Shown here piece after piece: positions 12,736 through 25,602 of a stretch of 64,000 bases of DNA. Position 1 is the stretch's first letter. Each line of letters begins with the position of its first letter. Below the pieces are notes generated by a model. That model was not told the DNA's origin. It worked only from the letters and a program-made list of their open reading frames with translations, and made no database searches. The position numbers were made by a program, and so were the translations under genes. The stretch covers positions 1,931,692-1,995,691 of the forward strand of contig NC_087076.1 in the NCBI RefSeq assembly GCF_026151205.1, read 5' to 3'. This DNA is from Bolinopsis microptera. Its lineage: Eukaryota; Ctenophora; Tentaculata; Lobata; Bolinopsidae.

Positions 12736-13168
12736 TTATCAGAAAAGTAGCTGGGTGATGCAGATGGAGTTCAACTTTGCACCTTTAGGTTGAGAAAGGG
12801 GTAGCACTGAGTAATAAATACACAGATCAGGAAGAGAAATGATATAAGGACTGCTGCCTCTCAGATTACGTGTCCAATTCTCCACCAACCCCGCTCGGTA
12901 AACCACAAGTTGAAGTCGCCATACCTGCTATGCGTCCTGTAACAAAATAAATGTCAGTTACCAAATTCGGCTTCGTGTCATATGACCTTAATGCTTTGTA
13001 AGGCCCTCCGTCTAACCGCTTCATTGTCAAACTTAATTTAGCCGTTATCACCCATTCAATTTTAAGTCAGCGTCCGAAAACGTGGTAATCATCTCGATTC
13101 TCGGGGGCCATTTTAGAAAGATCCGGAATTTAAACAATGCTTCGCTCTGATTGGTTAGTACGTGAACG

Positions 13169-13395
13169 ATCTATCGGATAGATTTTAGCAATTTCGGATA
13201 GATGAAAGCGAAAATTTTGGTTAGTCTGAATTCGATCAAAATCAATACATCTAAGGTATCCCAAACTGAAAATTGGTACTATATTTAGAGAAGCGGTCGT
13301 TGAGACTTGAGGATAGATAGTCGACTATTTTAACTGATGTGGATAGAAGTGTGAATAAATCAGAAGAGTTTTGTGTGTCAGTTACTAAATTCGTC
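13169..13395. repeat. Right copy of about 220-bp direct repeat
   Basis: Diverged second copy of the block at 12519-12735; no 5S gene is attached to this one. Confidence 0.6.
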
Positions 13396-14156
13396 TGCAA
13401 AAGAAGTCAGTTCAAGCAGAACTTACTCCAACGCTTCGCTGAGAAAGAGCTGGGCATTGAACAATAAACAAAGTTGCTTAATCTCTTTGTAAGCAGGACG
13501 CAGGTCTGCTTCGGCTCTTCGAAAAGTGTCTGTAAGAATCCAAGGACAAGGGGACGGAAAAAAGGTTCAGTTGAGGGGGGTAAAAACATGAACTGGAGGA
13601 TCAGGAGGAATTGTTTTTTCTGGTTGCGGTATTTCACTGAGGTGGATCATATTAATCCGTTTACTTAATATAAAAGAACTCTAAGCTCGCTCGTGCAAGG
13701 CCATCATTGAAAGCATGATATTATGTACTACAGTCAAATTAACGTTGCGACGGGATTTTCTCCTCCGCAAAGTTAGTATTACTCTAAACTTTTCACAATG
13801 TGTTATGCCAACGGAGTTAGGGTGGCTGTTTCTTTTTCGAAATTCTCAGTACCCGCTCAAGTTTAACGCCCAAATATATTATTAAAAGAATGTTACCATC
13901 ATAAAACTCCTTACAATTACGTTAACAAGTTTCAAAGAGAGAAGAATGCTTTATTTTTTTCAAAATCACTTTTTCTCTATGCTTTACCTATTTCGACAAT
14001 TTTACATATCCGGTTGCGAGGGTCAAAAAACACGTCGATCCAGTAAAGTGAATTAATCTTATTTGGTGTATCTTTTTGCACGATCATTTGAAAGGTTTTG
14101 CTGCCGTTATTTTGAAGGATTCGCCACGTAAAATTTATCTCAGCCGGAGATTTTCT

Positions 14157-14442
<286 letters not shown>

Positions 14443-14489
14443 TATTACTCCGCATACTCAGTACTCACTGTAAAGCATATCACGTGACA

Positions 14490-14518
14490 AATCACGTGGT
14501 ATTTTGTACCACGTGATT
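14490..14518. repeat. CACGTG hairpin
   Basis: Perfect 12-bp arms (AATCACGTGGTA and its complement) around a 5-base loop TTTTG, just downstream of the GTGC array. Each arm contains a CACGTG E-box, and a third E-box lies at 14481. Function unknown. Confidence 0.75.
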
Positions 14519-15458
14519 ACAGCTATGATTTACAGAATTGACATGTGAACTCTACCCTATGGCTATATCTAGCTCATTTCTGGGTCAATTAAATTCTACT
14601 GATGGATCACATCACTAATTATACGTCACATCACTAATTATACGTCATATGATCTGACCCCTAATAATCGGGGGCCCCCCTTTGTCGGCCTCCCGTATTT
14701 TGCACGTAATATAATGCGTTTCAACCTTTTATCAAGCTTCAGTTCCTTTAAGTTTTTAGTTGTCACTAAGGCCTCTCCCTCCCGTCAGATTCTAAGGAGT
14801 AAAGTCAGATTCTATAGAAGTAAAGTATTTTTGAAATTTGCTGACGACCATTGATACATGATTATAGCATTATCACTATCAGCATCAATGATGATTGGTT
14901 ATTTATGTATTGATTGGTTATTTATTGATCGATCATTAAGGGGAGATACACCAAAAACGTTTTTGCTCCGAACATCGATTTTATTTTATATTATGGTTAA
15001 ATAGACAAAAAGAATAAAATTGCACACCTTCAAAATTTTCTAAAAATATTCCCTCATCGAGAAAAAAAATATTTTTCTTTTTCGAAAATTTTTAAAATTT
15101 GGAGAAGTCTGTCACTGTAGTACCGATAGTTCGGCCATTTTAAAAGTTTTTTAGCTGATTTTTTTACTGAACATTACTTACACTCCGTACAAGACAACCC
15201 TTTAAAAAATTATATAATTGAACAATAAATGACCAAGTTACAGACCGAACAAGATGAAAAAAGAAAAATTGGGATTTTTGCCTACCACCAAAGTTGTACA
15301 TTTTACCACTCGCCCAGGTCATCAGATATCGCCTTAAAAATTCTTGTGGGTGTAGCTGATGATCATATCAAACTTTTTGGAACAGGATTTCTCTCAGTTT
15401 TGAGTTTTAAGGTATGAAATGTGGCCTAAACGACTTAGTAAAATTCATCGTAAAAAAG

Positions 15459-15900
15459 GGCCAGACATGGCAGATTTAAGGCTTAAAATGCCTATAACTC
15501 AAAAAGTATCAGTTTTTTTGAAATACTTTTTACATGATCGTAATCAGCTTGGTAAGACAATGGCCAGACATGGCAGATTTAAGGCTTAAAATGCCTATAA
15601 CTCAAAAAGTATCAGTTTTTTTGAAATAATTTTTACATGATCGTAATCAGCTTGGTAAGACAAATCTTTTAGTACCAAATTGATAATAGTTAAAGACACA
15701 AAATTTGTAAAGAATGTGTACAATTTGTACAAAATTTATACAAGGGGGGACCCTTGTGTTCGAGCTGGAAAATTATTTAAGACAATTTGTCTTCTAAAAT
15801 CACCTATTTGGTATTAAAAGATTCGTCTTCTCAAGCTGATTACGATTCTGTAAAAACTAAAAAAAAATTGATACTTTTTGAGTTATAGGCATTTTAAAAT
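15459..15900. repeat. Fold-back repeat with 103-bp tandem duplication
   Basis: Two head-to-tail 103-bp copies (15459-15561 and 15562-15664) differ at one visible base. A diverged inverted copy of the same sequence lies at about 15803-15895 (AATGCCTATAACTC against GAGTTATAGGCATT). The inner ends meet near CAAGGGGGGACCCTTG at about 15742-15757. The arrangement is that of a foldback or TIR element without coding capacity. Confidence 0.75.
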
Positions 15901-17410
15901 TACAATTTTGCTTTTCCATTAATCATTAGTACTTTGCCCAGCATGTCTCAACTTATTTTACGGGTATTTTATCATAATATTTTTATGTTTATTACTTTAG
16001 GATGGACATTATATACAGCGGCTGTACTTTCTTGGGAATCTCAGTGTTCACATGGCGGAATGACAGGCTAAGCACCCCCCCAGTGCAGTAGTGGCTGTAC
16101 CAATACCATTTGAACGGTTGAAGCCGCCTGTCGCAGATATTAGGATGGTCTGCTGCTATTCTGATCTTAAAAAGGTTTGTTTTATTCTGTAAAGAGAGGA
16201 TCCAGCTGAGCTGGGCGGGAGCTTCTTATTCACTAATACATAGTACTGTCAGCTCTATTTACATTTATTTTCTTTATAAGTTTTCAGAGCCGTAATTTCA
16301 AAAGTTCGGACAGAAATTTATGCGTTTTTTTTTTCGAAAATGTGATGACCGGAGCTGGCCTACAACGGTTCCAACATCCATTATGTCGTTTCGTCGTTTT
16401 TATGAAAATATAACAGTTCGCTAAATTTTGGCACATTTTGGATAATCAGAGAATTGATTGTATGCAAATTCTATCAATACTACACATTGACAATTTCATG
16501 TGGATGCTGACATAAAGAAAACAAGAAAAACCTTGCTGACTACAGTGGATGACTACATCAAGCTTAATCGACTGATACCGATTTCGGGGTTAGTCCTAAA
16601 ACCTTTTTAAATTCTTAGAGTCTTAGTTAGTAGGACTGATATTATACCTCAGCTTGTTTTATTGTTTTCTTCATGTCACAATTTTAATACAATATCATGT
16701 CCGCAGGGGATACCGGCAGTATTAAACAACCGACCATATCACCATACACTGGTAGAAAAGACTAAAGAGGAGTCGGCGATGCCAGTCTGTTTCACGTTTC
16801 CTGTCAAAAAGCTTCCTTTCGAATGTACGTAATTTTTTTGAAACTTGCATATATTGGGATTGGGGAATCGCGAATTATACAACTTTTATTGACTTAAAGG
16901 GATCGGTGAAAATTGTTTGTGTGTTGACTGGGTCTGGCCTACAACAGTCCCAGTAACTCGTTTCATTTTATGAATATAAATATCCGAATTTTGCTTGGTG
17001 GAACTATTGGGAACTATTTTGCAGGTGAAACATTTCGATTTCAAAATTTTGTTATTACATTTACTTTTATTTTCATGAACTCTTGAAGAAAGTTAGGAGT
17101 AAAAGGAAAATATGAAGCCGATGGATTTGATGAAAATTTTCGAAGTGCATTTGGTTAGTTTGATTGAATAAATTCAGTTCTTTTTCTCTACAATTTTGTA
17201 CTACAACATTTGTTGAAGTGAGATTAAAGTGATGTAAAATGTCTTTGTAAAATTAACTACTAACCTAAAAACTTATTTGATTAATTAATTACAAACTTAA
17301 GTACCTTCTCACTAACCTACTTAATTTTTTACATTCTTACTGCTGTGATTAATTAGTCCAACTCCATGTTAATTACTTACTTACTGACATCACGACAAAT
17401 TTCTGCAATT
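15901..17410. other. Intergenic, no gene seen
   Basis: AT-rich sequence with no supported ORF, RNA gene or clear repeat structure. Phrases such as TGGCCTACAACAGT/GGTTCC recur near 16350 and 16930 but do not form a defined element. Confidence 0.4.
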
Positions 17411-19195
17411 TGGTCTTCTTTTGCAATAGTTTAGCTAGCGCAACCAGAGAGCACGTTTCCTTGATTTGTGTATGCGATTTGTATGCGATTTCACCCCTGT
17501 ATGCGATTTGTGTTCCGGGGTAGAAGGCACATGCTTTGGTATTCAAATAAGTAGTACCTGTCCCAAACCATCAGAAAAACCAAGTTTCGACCCACTAAGG
17601 CCACGCCCATCCCAAAATATCTGAAAATCCCATAAAATCCAGACTCAGCATCTTTTTATTTACCCCCGTATACGACTTATGTTCCAGGGTAGATGGCACA
17701 TGTTTTAGTGCTTGAATAGCTAGTACCTATCCCAAACCATCAGAAAAATCATGTTTCGACCTCTCAACCCACCCAGGCCACGCCCATCCCAAAATATCTG
17801 AAAATCCCATAAAATCCAGATTGAAATTCTTTACCCCGTATGCAATTTATGTTCCGGGGTAGGTGGCACATGTTTTAGTGCTTGAATAACTAGTACCTAT
17901 CCCAAACCATCAGAAAAACACTCTCAACCCACTCAGGCCACGCCCAGAGGCCACGCCTAACCCAGAAAAGCTACAGGGGGGATGCAAAAGTAACGTTACA
18001 TACGTTGGGTTTTATACCACCACCGTGTTTCATATTATGGACCTCTAACTTTGCAGATGGCATGCTGTATCTACCCATTCGAGGACTCCGTCGGCAATGT
18101 TCGAAAATTCGAATATTTCAGACCACGCCTATACAATATTAAATCACCTATATCGTTCTTTCCGGACATGCTAGACGCCCATTTATTTCAGATTACTGTA
18201 GATAATTAATTCCTGCATCTGATCTGAAAAATTGAGGCCAAACGGATTTGAAATGACGAAGTTATCAAGCATTTTATGTATCTCGTTAACAAAATTGATT
18301 GAGTGATTATGTGATAGGACACCTTAATTGGGTTCCCATGCAATTTAACGGGGTCACGTAATCACCTGAACAGGTAATCCAATCACCTGATCACACCTAA
18401 TGAATAAACTCATTATGCCTCGTATCTCGGTCATCTCAGAAGCTACAACTCTCATTTTTTCAGAACAAACGTTATTCGAATGGCCAAATACAATTCTATA
18501 AAATTTGGCTCGATCTGATTATCAAAACTATCAAATAAGTGCGATAATGAACCTTCATTCGAAAAAATGAACACAAATATTCTTTGATTTAACATATTCC
18601 TCGAATGAGTGGTGATAGTAAGTCATACCAAAAAGAATACCCGGGAACATTAATCGCATACGGGGGTAAATATTGGGCAATATTTTAGTCTGGAATTGTA
18701 TGGGAATTGTATGGGATTTGACCTGAATTTCAGCTAATTAAAGTTGCCCATTGTTCCTGGGCGTGGCCTGAGTGAGTTGAGATTTCGAAACTTGGTTTTT
18801 CTGATGGTTTGGGACAGGTACTACTTATTTAACCACCAAAACATGTGCCACCTACCCGGGAACACAAATCTCATACAGGGCCGAGTAAAGATTTTTGATT
18901 TGAATTATAGCTTTTCTGGGGTCGGTGCGGCCCTTGAATCTGATTCCAAGTTGGGTTTAATGTGCTACTTAGTTATTCATATCTTAGTGTCTATAAATAC
19001 GAGCAGTTTAGTGAGACCTAAAAGCTTATCTTCGTAAATTCTGCAATTATAAATATTGTAACGTACGTGCGACGCGCAAAACGCATACAAAATCGCATAC
19101 ACATACACATTTCAAGAAAATGTCTTCTGCGCAACCAGCGCTAGTTAACGATAGCTATCGCAAACTATCATGTTGCGATAGCTAGCGCTAGTCAG
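17411..19195. mobile_element. Non-coding inverted-repeat element with internal 169-bp tandem units
   Basis: The ends mirror each other: GCAATAGTTTAGCTAGCGCA near 17412 and the complement of TAGCGCTAGTTAACG / TTGCGATAGC near 19140-19175. In both ends this is followed inward by TGTGTATGCGATTT-type sequence (17466-17490 and complement at 19080-19108). Just inside the left end lie two full and one partial tandem units, starting near 17496, 17665 and 17834 (period about 169 bp). Each has TTCCGGGGTAG, CCAAACCATCAGAAAAA and AGGCCACGCC. A single inverted unit lies at 18735-18890. No transposase is seen, so this is a large non-autonomous DNA element. Exact ends and target duplication were not fixed. 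Confidence 0.65.
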
Positions 19196-19234
19196 CACAC
19201 ACTCAACTGCACCCTGCTACTCGGTACTCCAGTA

Positions 19235-19398
<164 letters not shown>

Positions 19399-19419
19399 GC
19401 AACTTGCTTGCTTGCTTGC

Positions 19420-20378
19420 ATATATGAATATCACATAATATATCATACGAACTATATGTTTTGTTTCAGATTATCACAACTGAATTGGACGAAACGAATG
19501 CACTCTGCTGCAAAAGATTTGAAAGACTTCGTGAGGAGTTTTTACGAAGTGTCACACCCACATTGACGTGAACTATAAACTTACTTTGAATTTACTTGTG
19601 TTTCTGCGAAGGGTTCGATTCTCAATATTTGGGAAGTTAAATACGATGTCTATTGTCTGCCATAAGGGTAACTGGGGTTAAACTTAAATACAATTTTTTA
19701 GAGCTTCTTCAATTCATCTCCGACATATCTTTTTATCCCTGCATTAATTATTATATCGATAGCTCGAAAAATATCACTTTTATTTTAATGTAACGTTATA
19801 TGTGAACGATTCCTTACTGTTTTCCAAATAACCACTTGCAGAAATGCTGTAGGTTGTTTCTGCTCGTGGAAAAAGGTGGAAAATTGCGGAAATATTTGTT
19901 AAATATTTATTTGTGAACTTAAAATTATAGTTGATTACAAGTGTAGACAATATAATAAATAAATTTTGTAGGAAGTTTGTCTATGATCTACTCTATAAAG
20001 TTAAATTATGATACTGATAAACTAATATTTTAAAGTAAGGGATAGTTCTTGAAAATGCATTGTCCAAACTAATGAACATGAGTAATTTCGGGTGATCATC
20101 TCTTCATTTGTCTAAAATGAAAGAAATGACAGAAACTCATTTGAAACTCATGTTAACTATTTTGTAGTTTTATCTACTTAATATAAAATTACTTTATTTT
20201 AAAATTGCGTTATTCAAAATTATTGATCCATTTTTGCCCAATTGTTTTCCTTGTCTTGCTTTTTCATAAATCAATGATTCGCTGAATTTTTCCAAACTGT
20301 TTGCGCGGCTTTTTCAAACTTGCACTTACAATGTTTCCTGGTTTGTTTAGTTTTTAGGGTTTTTCTGTGAGATAGGTT
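19420..20378. other. Intergenic flank of the histone array
   Basis: AT-rich sequence with no supported gene. Similarity to the second histone unit begins only at about 20379, so this is outside the repeat. Confidence 0.5.
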
Positions 20379-20648
20379 ATGGGGGTGGTATTTAATGTTG
20401 TGTGATAAAGTGAGTTGAGGTGTAGCCAGCGGGGAGAAGGTGGTGGAGGAGAGGAGAGTGGAGTGGAGTGATGAGGTAAGATGAGATAGTAAAGTAATGT
20501 TTAGCCCGAACTGGGAACGGAGCTCTAAAGCCTAATGGAGGTGGCAGTGGATTTGGTGAAGGGGGGCACCGTGGCCGAGAGAAAGGGCCGCAGGATTGGC
20601 AAAGTGATGTGCTCCGTCGCAAAGTTATATTTGATGGCGCTGGTGGGG

Positions 20649-20654
20649 TATATA
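20649..20654 (+). promoter_or_regulatory. H4 TATA box (unit 1)
   Basis: TATATA within GGGGTATATAGGAG, 91 bp upstream of the H4 start codon. Confidence 0.8.
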
Positions 20655-20681
20655 GGAGAACGCGCTTTTGTGGGAACATAA

Positions 20682-21056
<375 letters not shown>

Positions 21057-21110
21057 GCAGCCTGCTGCTTTCCACCTACCTGATCTCGAGCTTGCTCGAT
21101 TTCAAACAAC

Positions 21111-21126
21111 GGCTTTTCTCAAAGCC
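21111..21126 (+). promoter_or_regulatory. H4 mRNA 3' stem-loop and downstream element
   Basis: GGCTTTTCTCAAAGCC forms a 6-bp stem with a 4-nt loop, the metazoan histone 3'-processing signal bound by SLBP. A purine-rich CAAAAAAGAAAA at about 21137-21147 fits the U7 snRNA-binding element. Confidence 0.92.
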
Positions 21127-21947
21127 CCACAAAAATCAAAAAAGAAAACCTGTCTAACTGTATTACAGTACAACAATATTATTCAAATTGTTCATTTCAA
21201 GCTGGATATTTGTCCTTCCAATTTAATCAACCAAGTTTTGAGTATACTTTTTACTAAATTACAGAATCAAATCCAAAACACTCACATTCTGCTCACTCAA
21301 TAGCCATACGACACGTCTTTTCGTGTTTATGTCCAGGACAAGAGTTATTTCAATTTTATATGGCAAATTATCGGAAAACAACTGCATATAAGGCCAAGGG
21401 GTGCACATTGTTTGTCAGCTCCATATAGAGCCGAATAAACGGAAACAATTAATAGAACGTGAAATTACTACCAGTTGGGCCTGGACCCTTTCAGTATAGT
21501 ATTAGTGCGACCACAATAACGGCAGTCTGGAAGGAGGGGCTGGCAAAAGACAGGTAAACGTTTGTTTACAAAAAGGAAGCTACTTTTGCCTTGGGATCAG
21601 GGTAACAGCTGAGGTGAGGGATAGAATTAAATAAATAAGACCAGGGTGCACTAATTTATTTTGAAATTAGGATTTTGAGAGGCACTGTTTCCCTTAGCGA
21701 GACAGGTTGAAGCCGTCCCATGCTGCCTGCCAAACTAAACATGACTTATTTCAAAATTGTCGTGCCGTGTCTGGTTTTTTAAATCGGGGACAACCATAGG
21801 GAGAGAAAGGTGTTTAGTAAGGAGCTAATCTGATCGTGCTAATAAAGTCAAATAGTTTGGTCTTGTAAGGATCTCGAGGGCCTGCCCCCGCTGGTTTGTT
21901 GGGTTATCCAAAGTTGCTAAATTCTATCCGACTGGTTTCCTTGAGGA

Positions 21948-22579
<632 letters not shown>

Positions 22580-22616
22580 GCTACCTGTCGAACTACACTC
22601 GGCACCAGCTAAAAAC

Positions 22617-22632
22617 GGCGTTTATCAGCGCC
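22617..22632 (+). promoter_or_regulatory. H3 mRNA 3' stem-loop
   Basis: GGCGTTTATCAGCGCC pairs over six base pairs (one T-G) with loop TATC. AATAAAGAAAAC follows at 22645, which could serve as U7 element or as a polyadenylation signal. Confidence 0.9.
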
Positions 22633-23198
22633 ACTCCACATATCAATAAAGAAAACACTCCAATCGTTACTTAGTTTTATTACACATATATCATCCACTG
22701 GCTGAACAAACAAACTGACACCATCAGCTCCATGACCCACTTAAAATGCAAACAAAGTCACAACTGTGCACTGTGCAGTTAGTCGAATCTTAAATTGTAA
22801 ATGAAATCAAACAGACCTGCTAGTAGTATAGAGCAGAGGTTGCTAAGCATTCATATGCTATCCTCTCTTGAGCCATCGTTAAAATTGTTAGCCACTCTGA
22901 AGGACACTTCCGTCCAAGTGTGTATTTTAAAGAAAACATGTGCTTATTTAGGGTCTTCTTTTCCTGTGACTGTGAGAGATATGTTAGGCGTGGGGGCCGA
23001 TAATTTTGTGTAACTGAAATGATGCAGCTTAAAAGTGAGCTTAGAAGGAAAGGGATCATGTGTGAATATTGTTCATTGACCCCGGCTGACAGTAAGTAGA
23101 ACTGAATACATGGTCTTCAAAACCTACATCTGAGTAGGTGGATTGAAAGAATATGTTGGAATTGTACGAAGGTAGTTTTCTTTTTTGATATGTGGAGT

Positions 23199-23214
23199 GG
23201 CGCTGATAAACGCC
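23199..23214 (-). promoter_or_regulatory. H2A mRNA 3' stem-loop (unit 1)
   Basis: On the minus strand this is the same GGCG...CGCC 16-mer used by H3, 78 nt beyond the H2A stop. A CAAAAAAGAAAA purine element follows further downstream (about 23176-23188). Confidence 0.9.
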
Positions 23215-23291
23215 GTTTGGGCCAAGCTGGGGCTCCCTGCGTGGTGCAGAGAGAGACAGCTGAGGGCCGGGTGAGAAGTTGCACACACAGC

Positions 23292-23676
23292 TTATTTCTT
23301 GCTGCTGGCGGACTTCTTGGGCAGAAGGACTGCCTGGATGTTGGGCAGGACACCACCTTGGGCGATGGTGACACCGGCGAGAAGCTTGTTGAGCTCCTCA
23401 TCGTTCCTCACAGCAAGTTGAAGATGACGGGGGATAATCCTGGTTTTCTTGTTGTCGCGGGCAGCGTTGCCGGCCAACTCGAGGATCTCAGCTGCGAGGT
23501 ACTCCATGACGGCAGCCAGGTAGACTGGTGCTCCGGCACCGACTCGTTCGGCGTAGTTTTTCCCTTTTCGGAGGGGTTGTGTGGACTCGACCGAACGGGG
23601 AACTGAAAGACCCGCACGGATGAATCGGGATTTAAGGCTTGGATCGAGCTTTTCCTCCTTTGCCACGGCCTGACAT
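23292..23676 (-). pseudogene. H2A: Histone H2A, N-terminal half frameshifted (unit 1)
   Basis: From the ATG at 23674-23676 the frame gives [14 protein letters not shown] and then stops. From about 23560 downward another frame restores a normal H2[21 protein letters not shown], the [13 protein letters not shown] helix, [20 protein letters not shown] and [18 protein letters not shown]. Between them, single-base insertions (extra T or A in short runs) break the frame several times, though every segment of RAGLQFPVGR and RKGNYAER can still be recognised out of frame. The gene would form the H2A-H2B dimer. The break looks either like recent decay or like uncorrected read errors in the assembly. 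Confidence 0.9.
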
Positions 23677-23757
23677 GTTACTTGTTTTCGTAAAGTGAAA
23701 GAATAACTGGTCTTCTGAGATTATCGTTTAAGTTAGTTTGAAGGTTAGTGGGGCCCC

Positions 23758-23768
23758 GTTATATATAG
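23758..23768 (-). promoter_or_regulatory. H2A TATA box (unit 1)
   Basis: TATATATAA read on the minus strand, about 85 bp before the H2A ATG. It lies in the divergent H2A-H2B spacer of about 285 bp, which also has an inverted CCAAT (ATTGG) at 23832. Confidence 0.7.
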
Positions 23769-23962
23769 TAGGAACAGCGCCGACTATCGGATACTTCGCA
23801 GCCAAAGCAGCAGCGACTTTAGCGCGTTCACATTGGTCCACAGCTTTTGTCCAAGACATCGTTTGTACATAAGTAGCGAACTTCAAATTTCTTTTAATTC
23901 TCTCTCAAACCAAATCTCTCTCTCTCTATTTCGGAAATCAACCCCACAAACCTCTAACCAAG

Positions 23963-24344
23963 ATGCCTCCAGTTACTGGAAAGAAAGCCGAAAAGAAGGC
24001 AAGGAAGAAGCCGGGGACGTGTTGCGGTGACAAGAAGCGCAGAGGAAGAGGAAGGAATCCTACTCAATACTACATCTACAGGTCCTGAAGCCAAGTGCAC
24101 CCCGACACCGGAATCAGCTCCCAGGGAATGTCTATCATGAAAACTCGTTCGTGAACGACATCTTCGAGTGATCGCTGGAGACAAAAGCTTCTCGCCTAGG
24201 ACACTACAACAAGCGTACAGGACCTATCTCTTCAGAGGGTACAGACCGCTGTCCGTCTCCTCTACCTGGTGAACTGGCCCATGCATGCTGCTCTGAAGGC
24301 ACAATGGCCCGTCACCAAATACACTTCTTTCTTCTTCCAAGTAG
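23963..24344 (+). pseudogene. H2B: Histone H2B with multiple frameshifts
   Basis: Starts MPPVTGKKAEKKA. The histone fold of H2B is then recognisable only by switching frames: KKRRGR, IYIY.VLK, VHPDTGISS, MSIM, SFVNDIFE, HYNKRS, VRLLY, and a terminal VTKYTS.K before TAG at 24342. At least eight single-base insertions or deletions are needed to follow the family sequence. Divergently transcribed from H2A, as is usual for metazoan H2A/H2B pairs. A weakened stem-loop lies at 24402. Decay and assembly error cannot be separated from sequence alone. Confidence 0.85.
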
Positions 24345-24401
24345 ATGGATGTCCTCCTCGGAGAGTTGCACGGCTCTTCGTCGGTCGCGAACCTCCCTAA
24401 A

Positions 24402-24417
24402 GGCTTTTCTTAAAGAA
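24402..24417 (+). promoter_or_regulatory. Degenerate H2B 3' stem-loop
   Basis: GGCTTTTCTTAAAGAA keeps the left arm and loop of the histone stem-loop, but the last two stem bases do not pair. ATTAAAGAAAAACAC follows as a possible U7 element. Confidence 0.6.
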
Positions 24418-24642
24418 CACACACTTATCATTAAAGAAAAACACTAACTTATAACTAATACCTACCTTGTATTGTACATGTAAGTTATTATTTTTTTAGC
24501 AAAAAAATCTGGAATATAGAATGTTCTTTAACATGAATTAGGTAACTAAATTATTGGATTCTGCAGCAGTGCGTGGCGAACTTGTGGTGCATTTTGTGTG
24601 CACCGTCAAACAAGTGTGATATACGTCCAAATTTCAGTGTGG

Positions 24643-24767
24643 TTGGATACGGCCATACTCGGTGAATACACCCCAATCTCGTTCGGATCTGGGAGTTTAA
24701 GCAACTGCGCAGGCCGGGGTAGTACATGGATGGGTGACCGTGGGAAATTCCCGGTGTGCCGTATCCT
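24643..24767 (+). rRNA. 5S ribosomal RNA within the histone unit
   Basis: Same 5S layout as at 12328: GGATACGGCCATACTCGG at the 5' end, AAGCAACTGCGCAGGCCGG in the internal control region, TGGATGGGTGACCG, and a terminal CCGTATCC stem half followed by TTTT. It has extra or missing single bases (for instance GGGAGTTTAAGC, GGCCGGGGTAG and GTGACCGTGGG) relative to animal 5S and to the other copy. Flanks match those of the copy at 12328. Transcribed by Pol III if intact. Linkage of 5S to histone repeats is known in some invertebrates. Confidence 0.88.
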
Positions 24768-25019
24768 TTTGCTTTGCATGCTTTTACTTCGAGATATTAA
24801 TGATTCAATTATAGGAATATAGGCTTTTTTGCCCCTCTCACCCACGATAAGCCTGCTCGGAGAGTGGGTTTTGAATATCCCAACCCCACCCTATTTTGGT
24901 TCCGATAATCGATTGAGCGATCGGTGACTAGAATTCGTTTGCGCGGAGCCTAGAACTAACCGCAAAGTGTTGACAATGTATGTAATGTATGTATGTATGT
25001 ATGTGTTAAGAGTTTTCTT

Positions 25020-25050
25020 TTTGTATATGGGGGTTTTTGAATGCCGTTTG
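25020..25050 (-). promoter_or_regulatory. Possible degenerate H1 3' processing signal
   Basis: On the minus strand CCAAACGGCATTCAAAAACC resembles a damaged histone stem-loop context (ACGGC...). It is followed by ACAAAAAGAAAAC, which fits a U7-type element. Confidence 0.4.
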
Positions 25051-25117
25051 GGTAAAACCTCGTACCGGGAAATCGAGCCCCGAGGCCTTGGAAAGCAAAA
25101 AAAGCGGGGCGAGGCGC

Positions 25118-25602
25118 TTATTTAGCTTTCTTTGCAACCTTCTTGGCAGCAAGGCTTCTTCTTCTTGGGGCAGCCTTCTTCTTGGGGGTTACTTTGGCTT
25201 TCTTCTTTGGTGCAACCTTCTTCTTGGGAGAGTGCAGCTTCTTCTTTGGGGTACCTTCTCTTGGGGGCGTACCTTTTCTTGGCGGGTGACGGGCTTCTTC
25301 TGTCTTGGGTGCAGCCTTTTTGGGTGCAACACCAGGTTTGGCCAGTTTGAATGAACCAGAACAGGCGAAGTCGTTCTTTTGACCAAGCTCCCGAAGCGAG
25401 CCCTCGGAGAAGGGCAGTCTTGAGGTTGAGAATCAATCTTGTCACCGACGTTGTAGTTGCTGACGATGTACTTGGAGATGGCAAGCTTTGAGCTTCCTCC
25501 CTTGTTCTTGAGTTCCGAGATGGCAGAGGCAATCATGTCCTTGTACATTGGGTGGGCAGCGGGCTTCTTGGGAGCAGCTTTCTTCTTGGGTGCGGCGGAC
25601 AT
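25118..25602 (-). pseudogene. H1: Linker histone H1 with frameshifts
   Basis: The frame starts MSAAPKKKAAPKKPAAHPMY. It runs through the winged-helix H15 domain (KDMIASAISELKNKGGSSKL, then AISKYIVSNYNVGDKIDSQ). An extra base near 25428 then moves the family sequence (LKTALLRGLASG) to another frame, and further shifts follow through LVKK and FKLAKP-like pieces. The lysine/alanine/proline-rich tail, typical of H1, is split over three frames and ends at the ancestral AKKVAKKAK stop (25118-25120). H1 binds linker DNA at the nucleosome. Unit 2 ends before H1, so there is no second copy in the window to compare. Confidence 0.88.
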
